A stretch of 64,000 nucleotides of DNA from Ch67 sp041395845 (GCA_041395845.1 JAWKZS010000005.1:62001-126000); one strand, 5' to 3'; positions 46,131 through 55,940 are shown, numbered from the stretch's first letter. Notes: generated from the letters alone by a model not told the origin. Numbers and translations are program-made.

Positions 46131-46979
46131 GTGAGCTTCAACATCAACACTTCCCATTCCCAGCCCACGCCTGCGGCCGAGCCACAACAGACCTTGCGCC
46201 TGCTCAGCTACAACATCCAGGCGGCCATCGGTACCCGTTCGTTCCACCATTACATCACCCGCAGCTGGCGCCATGTGCTGCCGGACTGGCGTGGGCTGCA
46301 GCGGCTGGACCGGATTGCCCAGGTGCTGGCGCACTATGATCTGGTGTCCCTGCAGGAAGTGGATGGTGGCAGTCTGCGCAGCGGCTTCGTGAACCAGGTG
46401 TCGTACCTGGCCGATCTTGCGCGGTTTGAGTACTGGTACCAGCAGCTGAACCGGGATCTGGGCAAGCTGGGCCAGTACAGCAACGGTGTGCTATCCCGTT
46501 ATGTCCCTTACGAAATCGAGGACCACAAGCTGCCGGGGCTGAAGGGGCGCGGCGCCATCGTGGCCCGCTATGGCGATGCTGACAACACCCTGATACTGGT
46601 GAACCTGCACCTGGCCCTGAGTGAAAAGGCCCGCTTCCGTCAGCTGGATTACGTGCGCGAGCTGATCCAGCACCACGAGCATGTGATCGTGATGGGCGAC
46701 ATGAACTGTCGCAGCGACCAGATTCTCGATACTCCGCTGCGGGACACTCATCTGACCCAGGTGAACGGCGAGCATCACACCTACCCCAGCTGGCGGCCCA
46801 CCCGCAATATCGATCACATCCTGGTCAGCCCCAGCCTGAAGATCAATCACGTCAAGGTGCTGGATTACGATTATTCCGACCACCGCCCTATCGCGATGGA
46901 GGTACAGTTGCCGCCTGCTCTGGCACAGGCCATGAGCGAACAGGCTGCCAGCCGGCGCCCGGCAGCACGCAAGGTGTGA
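46131..46979 (+). CDS. Endonuclease/exonuclease/phosphatase family protein
   Basis: A 282-residue EEP-fold enzyme. Motifs: LLSYNIQ (metal), LVSLQEVDGG (catalytic Glu), NLHLALSE, VMGDMNCR and a C-terminal IDHILVS/YSDHRPI with the catalytic His. It starts at GTG 46131. The same gene lies next to dsbA in Pseudomonas. The substrate (nucleic acid or phospholipid) is not resolved. Confidence 0.88.
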   Translation: MSFNINTSHSQPTPAAEPQQTLRLLSYNIQAAIGTRSFHHYITRSWRHVLPDWRGLQRLDRIAQVLAHYDLVSLQEVDGGSLRSGFVNQVSYLADLARFEYWYQQLNRDLGKLGQYSNGVLSRYVPYEIEDHKLPGLKGRGAIVARYGDADNTLILVNLHLALSEKARFRQLDYVRELIQHHEHVIVMGDMNCRSDQILDTPLRDTHLTQVNGEHHTYPSWRPTRNIDHILVSPSLKINHVKVLDYDYSDHRPIAMEVQLPPALAQAMSEQAASRRPAARKV

Positions 46980-47074
46980 GACGCCGGTCAATTTTTCCTG
47001 CCATTGGATTCCCCCTATTTGCTCAGGGTTTCCTATACTGACTAGACCAAAAAGGTTCAGCAGAGCGCACCCCC

Positions 47075-48799
47075 ATGGCGGAAGGCAGTATCCAGAACTG
47101 GAAAGAAAAGTACCTGGTCGCGCTGGAGGAATTCGAAGCCAGCCACAAACAGGATCAGCAGCGGCTGGATATCCTGCGGCGCGGGCTGGTGCGGGTGAGC
47201 CTGGCTGCCGATGGCCTGGACAGCACGCTGGACGAACAGCTCGCCGAATTACGCACGAACCTGCGCGGCTCCCGCGACATTCGCACCCTCGAGCCGCTGG
47301 TGAGCGATCTGGAACGCACCATCGTCGCGCTGGATGATCGCCGCAAGCAGGATCACGAGGCCCTGCAATCCCTGCTGGACACCGAACTGGAACAGTACCT
47401 TGCCCTGGATCTGCCACGGCAGGACAAATCCACTATTCGTAAACTCCGTAAACAACTGCCGGAGCTGATCACCAGCAACGGGATGCAGCTGTCGCTCTGG
47501 CAGCAGCTGACACCCCTGCAGGCGCAGATCCAGCGATCATTGCAGGACAAGATCGACCAGATGAACCAGAACCGGCGCGGCCTGTTGTCGCGCCTGTTTC
47601 GTGGCGACAAGCCTGTTGAGCCGATGACATCTGCTGTTGATGATGACGAACCGGATTCCGACGCAGCGCTGGCCAATCTCGATCAGGTGGATGGCGAGGA
47701 TGTGCCGCTGCCTGACCAGTCAGGCGCCGCCGGGGCAGATGACGAGACCAACCCGCAACACCTGCTGGCCGAGCGTCTGAGTCGCATCATCTGCAATCTG
47801 CTTGAACAGCTGGAAGTGCCGGGGGATTACCTGCCGCGCAAAGCCAGACTGGAAGACCGGGTGAAAAGCGAGTTCGCCCTGGACGATCTGCCCGAGATTC
47901 TGGACGAGACCACCCAGCTGATCGCGTCCACCCGGATGATGGCGCAGAAAGAATTCGAAGGCTTTCTGGTAGCCCTGCACCAGCGCCTGCAAGATATCCA
48001 GCAATTCCTTGAGACCGCCAAGGCTGGCGAAGAACAGTCCATTCGCAATCAGGAAAAGCTGGATGCGGATGTGCGCAAGGAATTGCTGGAGATTCGTACC
48101 TCGGTGGAAGGCGGCGACGATATCGGCCGCCTGCGCCACGAAATCGAAGGCATGGTCAATCGTATTGTGGCCGCAGTAGACAGTTTTCATCATGAAGAAA
48201 AGCAGCGCCGCGCCGATGTATTCGGCCGTATCGAGCAGCTGGCCAAGCGCATGGAATCGATGGAAGCCGAAGCCACCGAACTCAAGAGCAGCCTGGAAGC
48301 ACAACGCCTGGAAGCGATGCGCGACGCCCTCACGGAATTGCCCAACCGCGCCGCCTATGATGATGCCATTGAGCGGGAGTATTCGCGCTGGCGCCGCCAC
48401 GGCCGCCCCTTGTCGATCTGCGTGGTGGATATCGATCACTTCAAGCAGATCAATGACAGCCTGGGCCACCTGCGCGGTGACAAGGTGCTGAAACTGGTAG
48501 CGCGGGAAATCTCGCGCCGGGTGCGCAACGAGGATTTCGTCGCCCGTTACGGTGGCGAGGAATTCGTGATCCTGATGCCGGAAACCGATCAGCAGTCGGC
48601 GATGGCTGCAGCGGAAAAAGTGCGGCTGGCCATTGCCGAGTGCCCATTCAATTTCAATAACGAGCGGCTGCTGGTGACAGCCTCGTTCGGCGTGGCGAGC
48701 TTCATGGAAGGCGACACCATCGAATCCTGCTTCGAGCGCGCCGACCGGGCGCTGTATCGCGCCAAGGCCAATGGCCGCAATCAGGTGGAACGGGGCTGA
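47075..48799 (+). CDS. Cytoplasmic diguanylate cyclase with long coiled-coil N-terminus
   Basis: A 574-residue protein. Residues 1-~410 are helical and coiled coil, with an acidic patch near 190-225, and carry no membrane segment. The C-terminal GGDEF domain has the active GGEEF site and, five residues before it, an RxxD inhibitory I-site (RNEDFVARYGGEEF), so feedback-controlled c-di-GMP synthesis is expected. The location after dsbA/EEP corresponds to Pseudomonas PA5487-type cyclases. Confidence 0.92.
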   Translation: MAEGSIQNWKEKYLVALEEFEASHKQDQQRLDILRRGLVRVSLAADGLDSTLDEQLAELRTNLRGSRDIRTLEPLVSDLERTIVALDDRRKQDHEALQSLLDTELEQYLALDLPRQDKSTIRKLRKQLPELITSNGMQLSLWQQLTPLQAQIQRSLQDKIDQMNQNRRGLLSRLFRGDKPVEPMTSAVDDDEPDSDAALANLDQVDGEDVPLPDQSGAAGADDETNPQHLLAERLSRIICNLLEQLEVPGDYLPRKARLEDRVKSEFALDDLPEILDETTQLIASTRMMAQKEFEGFLVALHQRLQDIQQFLETAKAGEEQSIRNQEKLDADVRKELLEIRTSVEGGDDIGRLRHEIEGMVNRIVAAVDSFHHEEKQRRADVFGRIEQLAKRMESMEAEATELKSSLEAQRLEAMRDALTELPNRAAYDDAIEREYSRWRRHGRPLSICVVDIDHFKQINDSLGHLRGDKVLKLVAREISRRVRNEDFVARYGGEEFVILMPETDQQSAMAAAEKVRLAIAECPFNFNNERLLVTASFGVASFMEGDTIESCFERADRALYRAKANGRNQVERG

Positions 48800-48913
48800 C
48801 CTGCTGCATTGGCATGATTAAACCAATTGATTGATCTACCCGGTCATCCTCTGGCATAAGCGGTTGTGATAGTGTGACTCCCATGATTCACGTGCCATCA
48901 CCGGGGGGACCAC

Positions 48914-49783
48914 ATGAAAAAACGTATCAATATCCACAGGGAAATCGAACGGCTCGATCCGCAGGCCGACTGCCAGCGCATCGTGTTTCTGACCTCGTAT
49001 CTGGAGTTTCCCTGGGACATGACCCGGGCGCTGGAACTGGCGCTGTTCCGCACCTTTGCCGTGCCCACCATTGCTGCCCTGCTGGACAAGACCGGCGAAT
49101 TCAACAATGACACCCTGCGCCGCTACGATGACACCGCGATCATCGTCAACGAGATCATGATCAACGGTTACGATTCCGAGCGCGGGCTATCGTTCATCAA
49201 GCGCATGAACCGCATGCACGGCCAGTACGACATCAGCAACGATGATTTCCTCTACACGTTATCCACGTTTGTGTTTGAGCCCATTCGCTGGATCGACCGG
49301 TTCGGCTGGCGGTCGCTGTATCCCAATGAAAAGCTGGCGCTGTTTTATTTCTGGCGCGGCGTCGGTGAAAAAATGCGGATCAGGGATATTCCGGAAACCT
49401 TCGAAGCCTTCGAGCAGTTCAGCCGTGATTACGAACACAAGACATTTGCGGATACCGACGCAGGCCGCCGGGTTGCCAATGCCACCCGTGATCTGCTGCT
49501 GAGTTTTTATCTGCCCAAACCCCTGTGGAAAACCGCCGAACCGCTGGTGTATGCGTTGATGGACGCGCCGCTGCTGAATGCCATGGGTTATCCACTGCCC
49601 AGCGATCAGGCCCGTCGGCGGGTGGAAGCACTGATGCGGGCACGGGCCAAACTGCTGCGCCTGCTGCCGAAAAACAAATATCCGCAGATGTCGACGCTGC
49701 TGCAGTATCCCACCCACCCGGACGGCTACACGGTGGAGGATATCGGCCCGAAATCCCTGCGGGAAAAGTGGGCGGCCAAATAA
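48914..49783 (+). CDS. DUF2236 / MpaB-like oxygenase family protein
   Basis: A 289-residue protein matching the DUF2236 (MpaB, latex-clearing-protein related) family: DTAIIVNEIMINGYDSERG, FIKRMNRMHGQYDI, DDFLYTLSTFVFEPIRWIDR and FWRGVGEKM. Some members are haem oxygenases, but the substrate here is unknown. It has no signal peptide. GGGGGG lies before ATG 48914. Confidence 0.8.
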   Translation: MKKRINIHREIERLDPQADCQRIVFLTSYLEFPWDMTRALELALFRTFAVPTIAALLDKTGEFNNDTLRRYDDTAIIVNEIMINGYDSERGLSFIKRMNRMHGQYDISNDDFLYTLSTFVFEPIRWIDRFGWRSLYPNEKLALFYFWRGVGEKMRIRDIPETFEAFEQFSRDYEHKTFADTDAGRRVANATRDLLLSFYLPKPLWKTAEPLVYALMDAPLLNAMGYPLPSDQARRRVEALMRARAKLLRLLPKNKYPQMSTLLQYPTHPDGYTVEDIGPKSLREKWAAK

Positions 49784-49800
49784 GCCGCCCGCCATTCGCC

Positions 49801-50994
49801 TCAGAGTGAAGGGGCTGATTCGTAGCGAAGCCCCTTCGCCTTGGCCTGTTCCCGCACCGTACTGTAGAGTTTCGCATCCAGCGATTCTGCCAGCGTTTCC
49901 TCGCTGATGTGATTCTGGATGTATTGCTGACGCTGGGCGCCGAGCCTGGCGATTTCCGCCTTCAGCTGCTGACGTTGTTCGGCCTGCTCTGCGATCAGCT
50001 TTTGCTGTTGTTCCACACTCAGGGATTGCAGTGATTCCGGCAACTGATCCTTTTTCAGGGTCTCCAGTTTCACCTTGCCGCTGACCACCGCATCCACCAA
50101 CTCACTGTCCGCCAGGAAATTGTCCGCGCCCGCGGTTGATGCATTGAACTCGGCGCGTTTGGCCTGCACCGCCGCCGGTGCGGCCTTGCGAACTTTTTCT
50201 GCGGCCGCTTCCTTGCTGGCCAGCGCCGCACGCTGATCGCGATCGCCGTAAAAGACGCGGGTATCATCCAGTTGTTGTGCCAGCTGGGCGAGCTTTTCAT
50301 CGAAGGGCGTGTGCACCGCCACCGCGCTGCCCGACTGCGAAACCTGAAAATACTGACCCTGATTGAGACTGGCAATGTGCTGCCAGGTGGTACGGGTATC
50401 GGTCTGATCGCCGGCCTGAATGCAATTGACGATGATGCCCCTGGCAGTGGCCTGACGCAGAATTTCCGGATATTGCACTTCGCCCTGGTAATCCATGTGC
50501 GGCGGAGCGTCACCCACCAGGAAAATCACCTTGTAGCTGTCCGGATCCGTACTCCACTGCATCTGGTTAACTGCAGCATACAACGCGGCATTGACACTTT
50601 CCGGGCCATCGCCGCCACCTTCGGCCTTGAAATCCATCAAGGCGGCATACATGGAATCCAGATCCCGTGAAAGATCGTAGACCCGGGTTACATAGGCATC
50701 ACCGCGATCACGAAACGCCACCAGCCCCATCTGCATTTCCGGCGCGGGTTGTGCCGATGCCATGGTGCTGGCGATGGACCAGATATTGTTTTTCGCAGCG
50801 TCGATCAGTCCACTCATGCTGCTGGTGGTATCCAGCACAAACACCACTTCGATGCTGGGTCGATGACGGGCGACCTCGGCCGGCAGCTGTGCCGGTGGTT
50901 GCGGTTTACGTGCATCCGGCAGCAGCCCAACAGCGGTCGCCGTTCCCGCGAGCAACAGAGTGGCAAGTACAACGGTTTTGACGGAACGTTTCAT
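49801..50994 (-). CDS. Exported von Willebrand factor A domain protein
   Basis: A 397-residue protein with a signal/anchor helix (VVLATLLLAGTATAVGLL), a vWA domain whose MIDAS is D55-T-T57-S-S59 (variant of DxSxS) with downstream GGGDGPES and VGDAPPH, then a Lys/Glu/Gln-rich helical tail from ~260. It is probably a periplasmic metal-dependent binding protein. It is the last gene of the PspA-like/membrane/vWA operon. Confidence 0.85.
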   Translation of the reverse strand: MKRSVKTVVLATLLLAGTATAVGLLPDARKPQPPAQLPAEVARHRPSIEVVFVLDTTSSMSGLIDAAKNNIWSIASTMASAQPAPEMQMGLVAFRDRGDAYVTRVYDLSRDLDSMYAALMDFKAEGGGDGPESVNAALYAAVNQMQWSTDPDSYKVIFLVGDAPPHMDYQGEVQYPEILRQATARGIIVNCIQAGDQTDTRTTWQHIASLNQGQYFQVSQSGSAVAVHTPFDEKLAQLAQQLDDTRVFYGDRDQRAALASKEAAAEKVRKAAPAAVQAKRAEFNASTAGADNFLADSELVDAVVSGKVKLETLKKDQLPESLQSLSVEQQQKLIAEQAEQRQQLKAEIARLGAQRQQYIQNHISEETLAESLDAKLYSTVREQAKAKGLRYESAPSL

Positions 50995-51015
50995 GGCATT
51001 CTCCTTGAGGAAACA

Positions 51016-51576
51016 TCAACGTGGCAGTTTCTGTAATTGGCGCAGCGCACGCTGCGCGTTGGTTTCGGCCTGCGTAAAGACGTCGGTGGTCGATCCGGAA
51101 AGACGTGGTGAGGATGGGCGTGCCGGTATGGCCGCACTGAACGCCAGCACCAGAAAATAGCTCCATAGCGCCAGGCCAACCCGCTGGCTATAAAGCAGCG
51201 CCGCAATACCACAGCACAGTGCGAACAATGTGAGTAACGCATCCAGCGTGAACGGATAGAGGCGCTGGTAACGCAGCCCGCTGCGTACGAGCCACAACAA
51301 CGCACTGCACACCACGACCCACACCAGCAACGGCGGATTGAACAACAGCAGCAACGCTGCAGTGAGCAGCCAGCCACTGACCACCATCGTGATGCCAATC
51401 CGCGGCGCGAGGTGTTGCAACAGCATCAGGACATAGCCAAAACTCAGTATCAGCAACACCACACGACTGGCATCCTGGCTGCCCAGAACCGGTGTCAGCA
51501 CCATCATCAGCACACTGCCGATGATGCTCAGCAGCAGTCCGGTTACCACCTGACGGAAGAACGTAAACCTGTTCAT
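51016..51576 (-). CDS. Integral membrane protein of unknown family
   Basis: A 186-residue protein with about five hydrophobic helices (for example VTGLLLSIIGSVLMMVLTPVL and LLLFNPPLLVWVVVCSALLW) and a short polar C-terminal tail. I do not recognise the family. It overlaps the PspA-like gene by 4 bases (ATGA) and precedes the vWA gene by 21 bases, so it likely tethers the operon's other products to the membrane. Confidence 0.7.
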   Translation of the reverse strand: MNRFTFFRQVVTGLLLSIIGSVLMMVLTPVLGSQDASRVVLLILSFGYVLMLLQHLAPRIGITMVVSGWLLTAALLLLFNPPLLVWVVVCSALLWLVRSGLRYQRLYPFTLDALLTLFALCCGIAALLYSQRVGLALWSYFLVLAFSAAIPARPSSPRLSGSTTDVFTQAETNAQRALRQLQKLPR

Positions 51577-52103
51577 GATGACGGCCGCTCCCGCTTCGCT
51601 TTCAACAGAGCCAGCTCGATATCCGCATCACTGATCATCGGACGAATGTCACGAATGCCATCCCGCGGTTCCTCAGCCATCGGCGTCAGACATTCCGCCT
51701 GGGCGCGCAGTGACTGCAGCGCATTCTGCTGGCGCTGCAATTCAGTGGAACCGGTTTCCAGCTGCGCCTGTAACGTTTCCAGCTGCTGTTGCAGGTGAAC
51801 CCGCAACTGTTCTGCTTCCAGTTGCCGGCGCAGCAAGGTGCGCGCCAGACCATCATTGTCGGTGTCCAGGCACAGCGTCAGTTCCGCTGAATGCTGTGTG
51901 GCCTGCGCCTGCAATTGACGAAGCTGGCGTTGCAGATTGCTGTGCTGCTGCTGACGCTGTTGCTGTTCCTGTTCAAGGCACAGCACTGCCGCTTCCATTT
52001 CCCGCAGTGACTGTTGCAGCAGTACATCGGGTGCTTCCATGCGGTCGAGCAGGGCGTGCAGATCGGCTTTCAGCAGACGGGCAAGTCGGGTAAGAATGGC
52101 CAT
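51573..52103 (-). CDS. PspA/IM30-like protein (short)
   Basis: A 176-residue coiled-coil protein. The N-terminus (LARLLKADLHALLDRMEAPD, then LLQQSLREMEAAV) has the PspA/IM30 signature; the rest is a Gln/Leu-rich coiled coil. It is shorter than classical PspA (~220). Such proteins bind and protect stressed inner membranes. It is the first gene of the minus-strand operon, divergent from the response regulator, with a CpxR-like box upstream. Confidence 0.82.
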   Translation of the reverse strand: MAILTRLARLLKADLHALLDRMEAPDVLLQQSLREMEAAVLCLEQEQQQRQQQHSNLQRQLRQLQAQATQHSAELTLCLDTDNDGLARTLLRRQLEAEQLRVHLQQQLETLQAQLETGSTELQRQQNALQSLRAQAECLTPMAEEPRDGIRDIRPMISDADIELALLKAKRERPSS

Positions 52104-52186
52104 GGCCAGTCGCTCCTTACGCTGGGGTGGATGAGTAAGACAGGCTCAGTGTAGGAAGCAGGGCAGGGCAATGGCAGGCACAGGAA

Positions 52187-52224
52187 CGTAAACTCTGCGC
52201 CGCAGAATTTACCGAAAGTTTACG
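52187..52224. promoter_or_regulatory. Operator-like nested dyad with a CpxR-box-like site
   Basis: CGTAAACT (52187-52194) is the exact inverse of AGTTTACG (52217-52224), and TCTGCG-C-CGCAGA (52194-52206) is a nested dyad. On the minus strand 52208-52223 reads GTAAACTTTCGGTAAA, matching the CpxR box (GTAAA, 4-8 bases, GTAAA). It lies between the divergent PspA-like operon and the regulator/kinase pair, so autoregulation of both is likely. Confidence 0.6.
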
Positions 52225-52287
52225 TGCAGGCCTGGCAGCGGCTTGCTAGGATCTGCACAGGTTTCAATGCTCAACAGGGAATACAAC

Positions 52288-52998
52288 GTGCAACGCAAAC
52301 CCCGGCTGCTGATTGTGGAAGATGAACCGGCCATCCGGATCGGACTGGTGGATGTGTTTGTTTTTCATGGTTTTGACGTGGATTTTGCCGAAGACGGTAG
52401 CACCGGACTACACAAAGCCCGCAGTGGCCGGTATGACCTGATCCTGCTGGACGTGATGCTGCCTGGCATGAATGGATTCGATGTTTGCGCCGCTATCCGC
52501 GCCGACGACCGCGATCAGCCGATCATCATGCTGACGGCGCGCAATACGGACGAGGATATTGTGCAGGGGCTGGCACTGGGCGCAGACGACTATGTAGCGA
52601 AACCTTTTTCCGTGGCGCAGCTGGTACTGCGGGTGCAAGCCGTGTTGCGGCGCTCGGGTTTTGTGGCCGCACAACACGCCCATCTGCAGCTGGCGCCGGC
52701 TATCCGGATCGACACACAGAATCTCAGCGGTGAAATCCGCGGCGAAACGGTGGCATTTACCCGACGGGAACTGGCCGTGCTGGAGTATCTGTTCCAGCAT
52801 CGCGACCGCCCGGTGCCACGGGAAGAACTGCTGCACAGGATCTGGGGTTACGCCCGTGACCTAGACATCGAAACCCGCACGGTAGACATTCACATCGCCA
52901 AGCTGCGCCGCAAACTCGAATCGGATCCGAAGCAGCCAACACTGCTGGTGACCGTGCGCGGTGGCGGCTATCGCCTGTACGTGGCGGCATCCGCATGA
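52288..52998 (+). CDS. OmpR/PhoB-family response regulator
   Basis: A 236-residue regulator: receiver with acidic pocket (VEDEP), phospho-acceptor Asp55 (LILLDVMLPG), T/S and Lys (KPF), then a winged-helix effector (TRRELAVLEYLF ... RTVDIHIAKLRRKLE). GTG 52288 with CAGGGAA upstream gives a normal start; in-frame ATG 52267 and TTG 52243 lie further up. The kinase gene starts within its stop (ATGA). The probable target site is the upstream CpxR-like box. Confidence 0.92.
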   Translation: MQRKPRLLIVEDEPAIRIGLVDVFVFHGFDVDFAEDGSTGLHKARSGRYDLILLDVMLPGMNGFDVCAAIRADDRDQPIIMLTARNTDEDIVQGLALGADDYVAKPFSVAQLVLRVQAVLRRSGFVAAQHAHLQLAPAIRIDTQNLSGEIRGETVAFTRRELAVLEYLFQHRDRPVPREELLHRIWGYARDLDIETRTVDIHIAKLRRKLESDPKQPTLLVTVRGGGYRLYVAASA

Positions 52999-55031
52999 GC
53001 AACATCCGCCGTGTCAGTACGCGACTCACGCCACGACGACTGCGCATCGGCTTGCTGGTGTCATTCATCCTGCTGGCGGTACCGCTGGGGATTCTCAGCG
53101 TCAACGCCTGGCAGCAGATCAAGTGGGAGGCGCTGTTCCAGCAACGCAGCCAGGCCGAAGAGTTCAGCCGACGCATCGACCAGGCGATCCTCACCATCAT
53201 CCAGCGGGAGGACGCGCGTCCGGTAAAGGATTACGGTTTTCTCGCTGTCGCCGGCGTGCAGGCCAATGGTTTTCTGCAGCGCTCACCATTGTCGGCGTGG
53301 CCGGTAACCGATGCGCCACCCGGTTTGATCGGCTACTTCCAGGTCGATGACAATGGTCAGCTGCAAACGCCGCTGTTGCCCGGTGATCAGGATTCAGCGC
53401 GCTGGGGACTGACCGCCACCGAGGTCAACGAGCGTCGTCGTCGCATTGCGCAACTGCATCAGATTCTGAGCCAGAATCAACTGGTGCCAAGGTCGACAAC
53501 GCCGGAAACAGCCGCGTTGAACGCGCAGGATGACAGCGAAGCGGCAGGCAGGACCACCAGCGCCGACAGTCTGTCCGAAGAAGCAGCCAGCCAGCAGCAA
53601 CGTTTTGCCGTGCTGGATGAACTGCAGCGTCAGGCGGTTCCGCAAAACTCGCTGGGCAATATCGGTGAACTGCAACTGGAAAAATCGCTGCCAAAGCCAC
53701 AAGCCAAGGCAGAGGAAGCGGCAGTATCTGCCGTAAAAGGCAAGGACGCAGCCGAAGCCTATGCCAAGCGGGCACCCCGCAAGGAACAGGTAGCATTGCC
53801 TGCCGCAGCAGCACCTTTCGCAGATGCAGATGAAACCACCCTGCCGTCAACGCCAGTACGACTGTTCGAAAGTGAAGTGGATGCACTGCAGTGGGTGCGT
53901 CTGGACAGCGGCCAGTTACTGTTTTATCGCAAGGTTTGGCAGAACGGCGCCCGGCTGGTGCAGGGACTGCTGGTGGACGAGGCGGCGTTCTTTGCCGGAC
54001 TGATCGCGGAGCCCTTCCGTCAGATGACCCTGGCCGACCACTGCAATCTGGTGCTGGCCTATCGAGGCGAAGTGCTGCGCATATTTACTGGCGACCGGCA
54101 GACCTCCCGATATGACATGCTCAACATTGCCAGTGCCCGTGACGTGCGCGGCACCCTGGTCTTGCAGCAACGGCTGTCAAACCCGCTCGGCGATCTGCAA
54201 TTGATCTTCAGTGCACAAACCTTGCCCCAGGGCACCGCCGGTAACCTGATCATCCGTATCAGCCTGCTGCTGTTTCTGTTGCTGGTCGTGATCTTCGGCG
54301 TCCTGTACCGGGTCGGACTGCGCCAGATCAGGCTGGCACAGCAGCAACAGGATTTCATCGCGTCGGTGAGCCACGAACTGAAAACGCCGCTCACGTCAAT
54401 TCGCATGTTTGCGGAAATGCTCAAGGAAGGCTGGGCCTCACCGGCGAAGCAGCAGGAGTATTACAGCTTCATCTGCGACGAAAGCGAACGTCTGTCGCGG
54501 CTGATTGCCAATGTCCTGCAGCTGGCCCGCATGGAGCGGCAGGACATGCAGCTGGATATCAAACCGCAGCGCCTGAACACCTTGTGTGATCTGATCCGAT
54601 CCCGGATTCAGTCCCAGGTGGATCGCGCCGGATACGCCTTACGTTTCACCTGCTGCGATCACGCGAATACGGTGGAATTGGCAGTCGACGCCGACGCGCT
54701 GATTCAGATCCTGCTGAATCTGGTGGACAACGCCATCAAGTTTTCCCGCAATGCCGACATCAAGGTGATAGAACTGACGGTGCTGCAACAGGAACAGCAG
54801 GCCGCATTCGTGGTACGGGATTTTGGCCCCGGCATTCCGCCCGGACAACAGCGCAAGATTTTTGATCTGTTTTACCGGGTCGGCAACGAACTGACCCGGG
54901 AAACCCAGGGCACCGGTATTGGGTTGGCCCTGGTTTACCAGCTGGTGCGTGCGATGCACGGCAGCATCAGCGTGCGCAACGTCAGCCCCGGTGCGGAATT
55001 CACCCTGCATTTACCGACACAAATAAAATGA
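52995..55031 (+). CDS. Membrane sensor histidine kinase
   Basis: A 678-residue kinase with membrane helices near residues 18-38 and 415-437 flanking a ~375-residue extracytoplasmic domain. The middle of that domain (~160-280) is a low-complexity Ala/Glu/Lys/Gln-rich insert. The cytoplasmic part has the phospho-acceptor His in SVSHELKTPLTSIR (~459), the N box DNAIKFS, G1 RDFGPGIPPG and G2 GTGIGLAL. It overlaps the regulator by 4 bases. The partner is the upstream OmpR-type protein; the divergent PspA-like genes suggest envelope stress sensing. Confidence 0.92.
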   Translation: MSNIRRVSTRLTPRRLRIGLLVSFILLAVPLGILSVNAWQQIKWEALFQQRSQAEEFSRRIDQAILTIIQREDARPVKDYGFLAVAGVQANGFLQRSPLSAWPVTDAPPGLIGYFQVDDNGQLQTPLLPGDQDSARWGLTATEVNERRRRIAQLHQILSQNQLVPRSTTPETAALNAQDDSEAAGRTTSADSLSEEAASQQQRFAVLDELQRQAVPQNSLGNIGELQLEKSLPKPQAKAEEAAVSAVKGKDAAEAYAKRAPRKEQVALPAAAAPFADADETTLPSTPVRLFESEVDALQWVRLDSGQLLFYRKVWQNGARLVQGLLVDEAAFFAGLIAEPFRQMTLADHCNLVLAYRGEVLRIFTGDRQTSRYDMLNIASARDVRGTLVLQQRLSNPLGDLQLIFSAQTLPQGTAGNLIIRISLLLFLLLVVIFGVLYRVGLRQIRLAQQQQDFIASVSHELKTPLTSIRMFAEMLKEGWASPAKQQEYYSFICDESERLSRLIANVLQLARMERQDMQLDIKPQRLNTLCDLIRSRIQSQVDRAGYALRFTCCDHANTVELAVDADALIQILLNLVDNAIKFSRNADIKVIELTVLQQEQQAAFVVRDFGPGIPPGQQRKIFDLFYRVGNELTRETQGTGIGLALVYQLVRAMHGSISVRNVSPGAEFTLHLPTQIK

Positions 55032-55038
55032 CCTGCGC

Positions 55039-55431
55039 TCAGCCAAAGAAGGCAAACCACAGGTTGTGCATACCGAGCGCGGCAATGACGATCCAGTTGA
55101 CCAGGATGCCGTAGAACCGCAACACATGATAACGGCCCTGCGAATCAATAAAGCCTTTGGCATGTGCAATGCGACTGGCGACCAGTGCAATGCCATAAAG
55201 ATGCAACAGCATACCATTCAGTCCGTTCAGTTCGGCCAGCAGCATCAACAGTAACGTGATGGGCGCATTCTCGACAGCGTTGGCATGTGCGCGTACCAGT
55301 ACGTTCAGTTCACGATGACTTTCACCACCGATACCGATCTGGTTGTCACGTCGGGAATAGGCCACCCGCTTGCCCAGATAAATAATGAAAAACCCGATCA
55401 GTGCTGCGTAAAAACCCGTAATCAACGCCAT
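55039..55431 (-). CDS. MAPEG family membrane protein
   Basis: A 130-residue protein with four hydrophobic helices, RAHANAVENAPITLLLMLLAE (the conserved second-helix region, split near residues 49-69) and a C-terminal NLWFAFFG. MAPEG proteins include glutathione-dependent transferases. ATG 55431 has GGAGA upstream; TTG 55437 is less likely. It ends 7 bases from the convergent kinase gene. Confidence 0.85.
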   Translation of the reverse strand: MALITGFYAALIGFFIIYLGKRVAYSRRDNQIGIGGESHRELNVLVRAHANAVENAPITLLLMLLAELNGLNGMLLHLYGIALVASRIAHAKGFIDSQGRYHVLRFYGILVNWIVIAALGMHNLWFAFFG

Positions 55432-55470
55432 GCTCAATGTCTCCGGTAAAGGTTTGCCACGTCTGCGGCG

Positions 55471-55899
55471 TTACGCCGGTGCCGGCAGTGCGTTGCGAAA
55501 CGCCTGCGGCAACGGATGGGATTTGTGTTCGCCCACTTTGGAACAGACCCAGACGATTTCACCGCCCGCCAGACAGGTATCATCATCCGCTGGAAAAATC
55601 CCAAGATGCCAGCTGATGCTGGAAGTACCCACCCGGGCCGGACGCACACCGATATCAATCAGTTGATCCATGCGGATCGGCAGCTTGTATTCCACCAGGG
55701 ATTTCACCAGATGAAAATCCAGCTGTTCGTTGCGCACCATGGCAACGAAATCGAAATCCCGCTCGCGCATGAATTCCGTCAGCGCCACGTCAAAATAGGT
55801 GAGGTAATGGGCGTTGAAAACAATACCCTGACCGTCGATTTCGGAGTAACGCACCCGCAAACGATGAAACCAGGGATAGAGTGAACGTTCGGTATCCAT
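55471..55899 (-). CDS. Acyl-CoA thioesterase, 4HBT hotdog fold
   Basis: A 142-residue single-domain hotdog protein: RVRYSEIDGQGIVFNAHYLTYFD has the catalytic Asp and the substrate-facing residues of YbgC/4HBT enzymes. It hydrolyses an acyl- or hydroxybenzoyl-CoA; the exact substrate is unknown. It starts at ATG 55899, 42 bases after the bluB stop, in a minus-strand run. Confidence 0.85.
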   Translation of the reverse strand: MDTERSLYPWFHRLRVRYSEIDGQGIVFNAHYLTYFDVALTEFMRERDFDFVAMVRNEQLDFHLVKSLVEYKLPIRMDQLIDIGVRPARVGTSSISWHLGIFPADDDTCLAGGEIVWVCSKVGEHKSHPLPQAFRNALPAPA

Positions 55900-55940
55900 A
55901 ATTGCTTTTTCACCTTGCTGTTGACCCGCAACAGGCGCGT

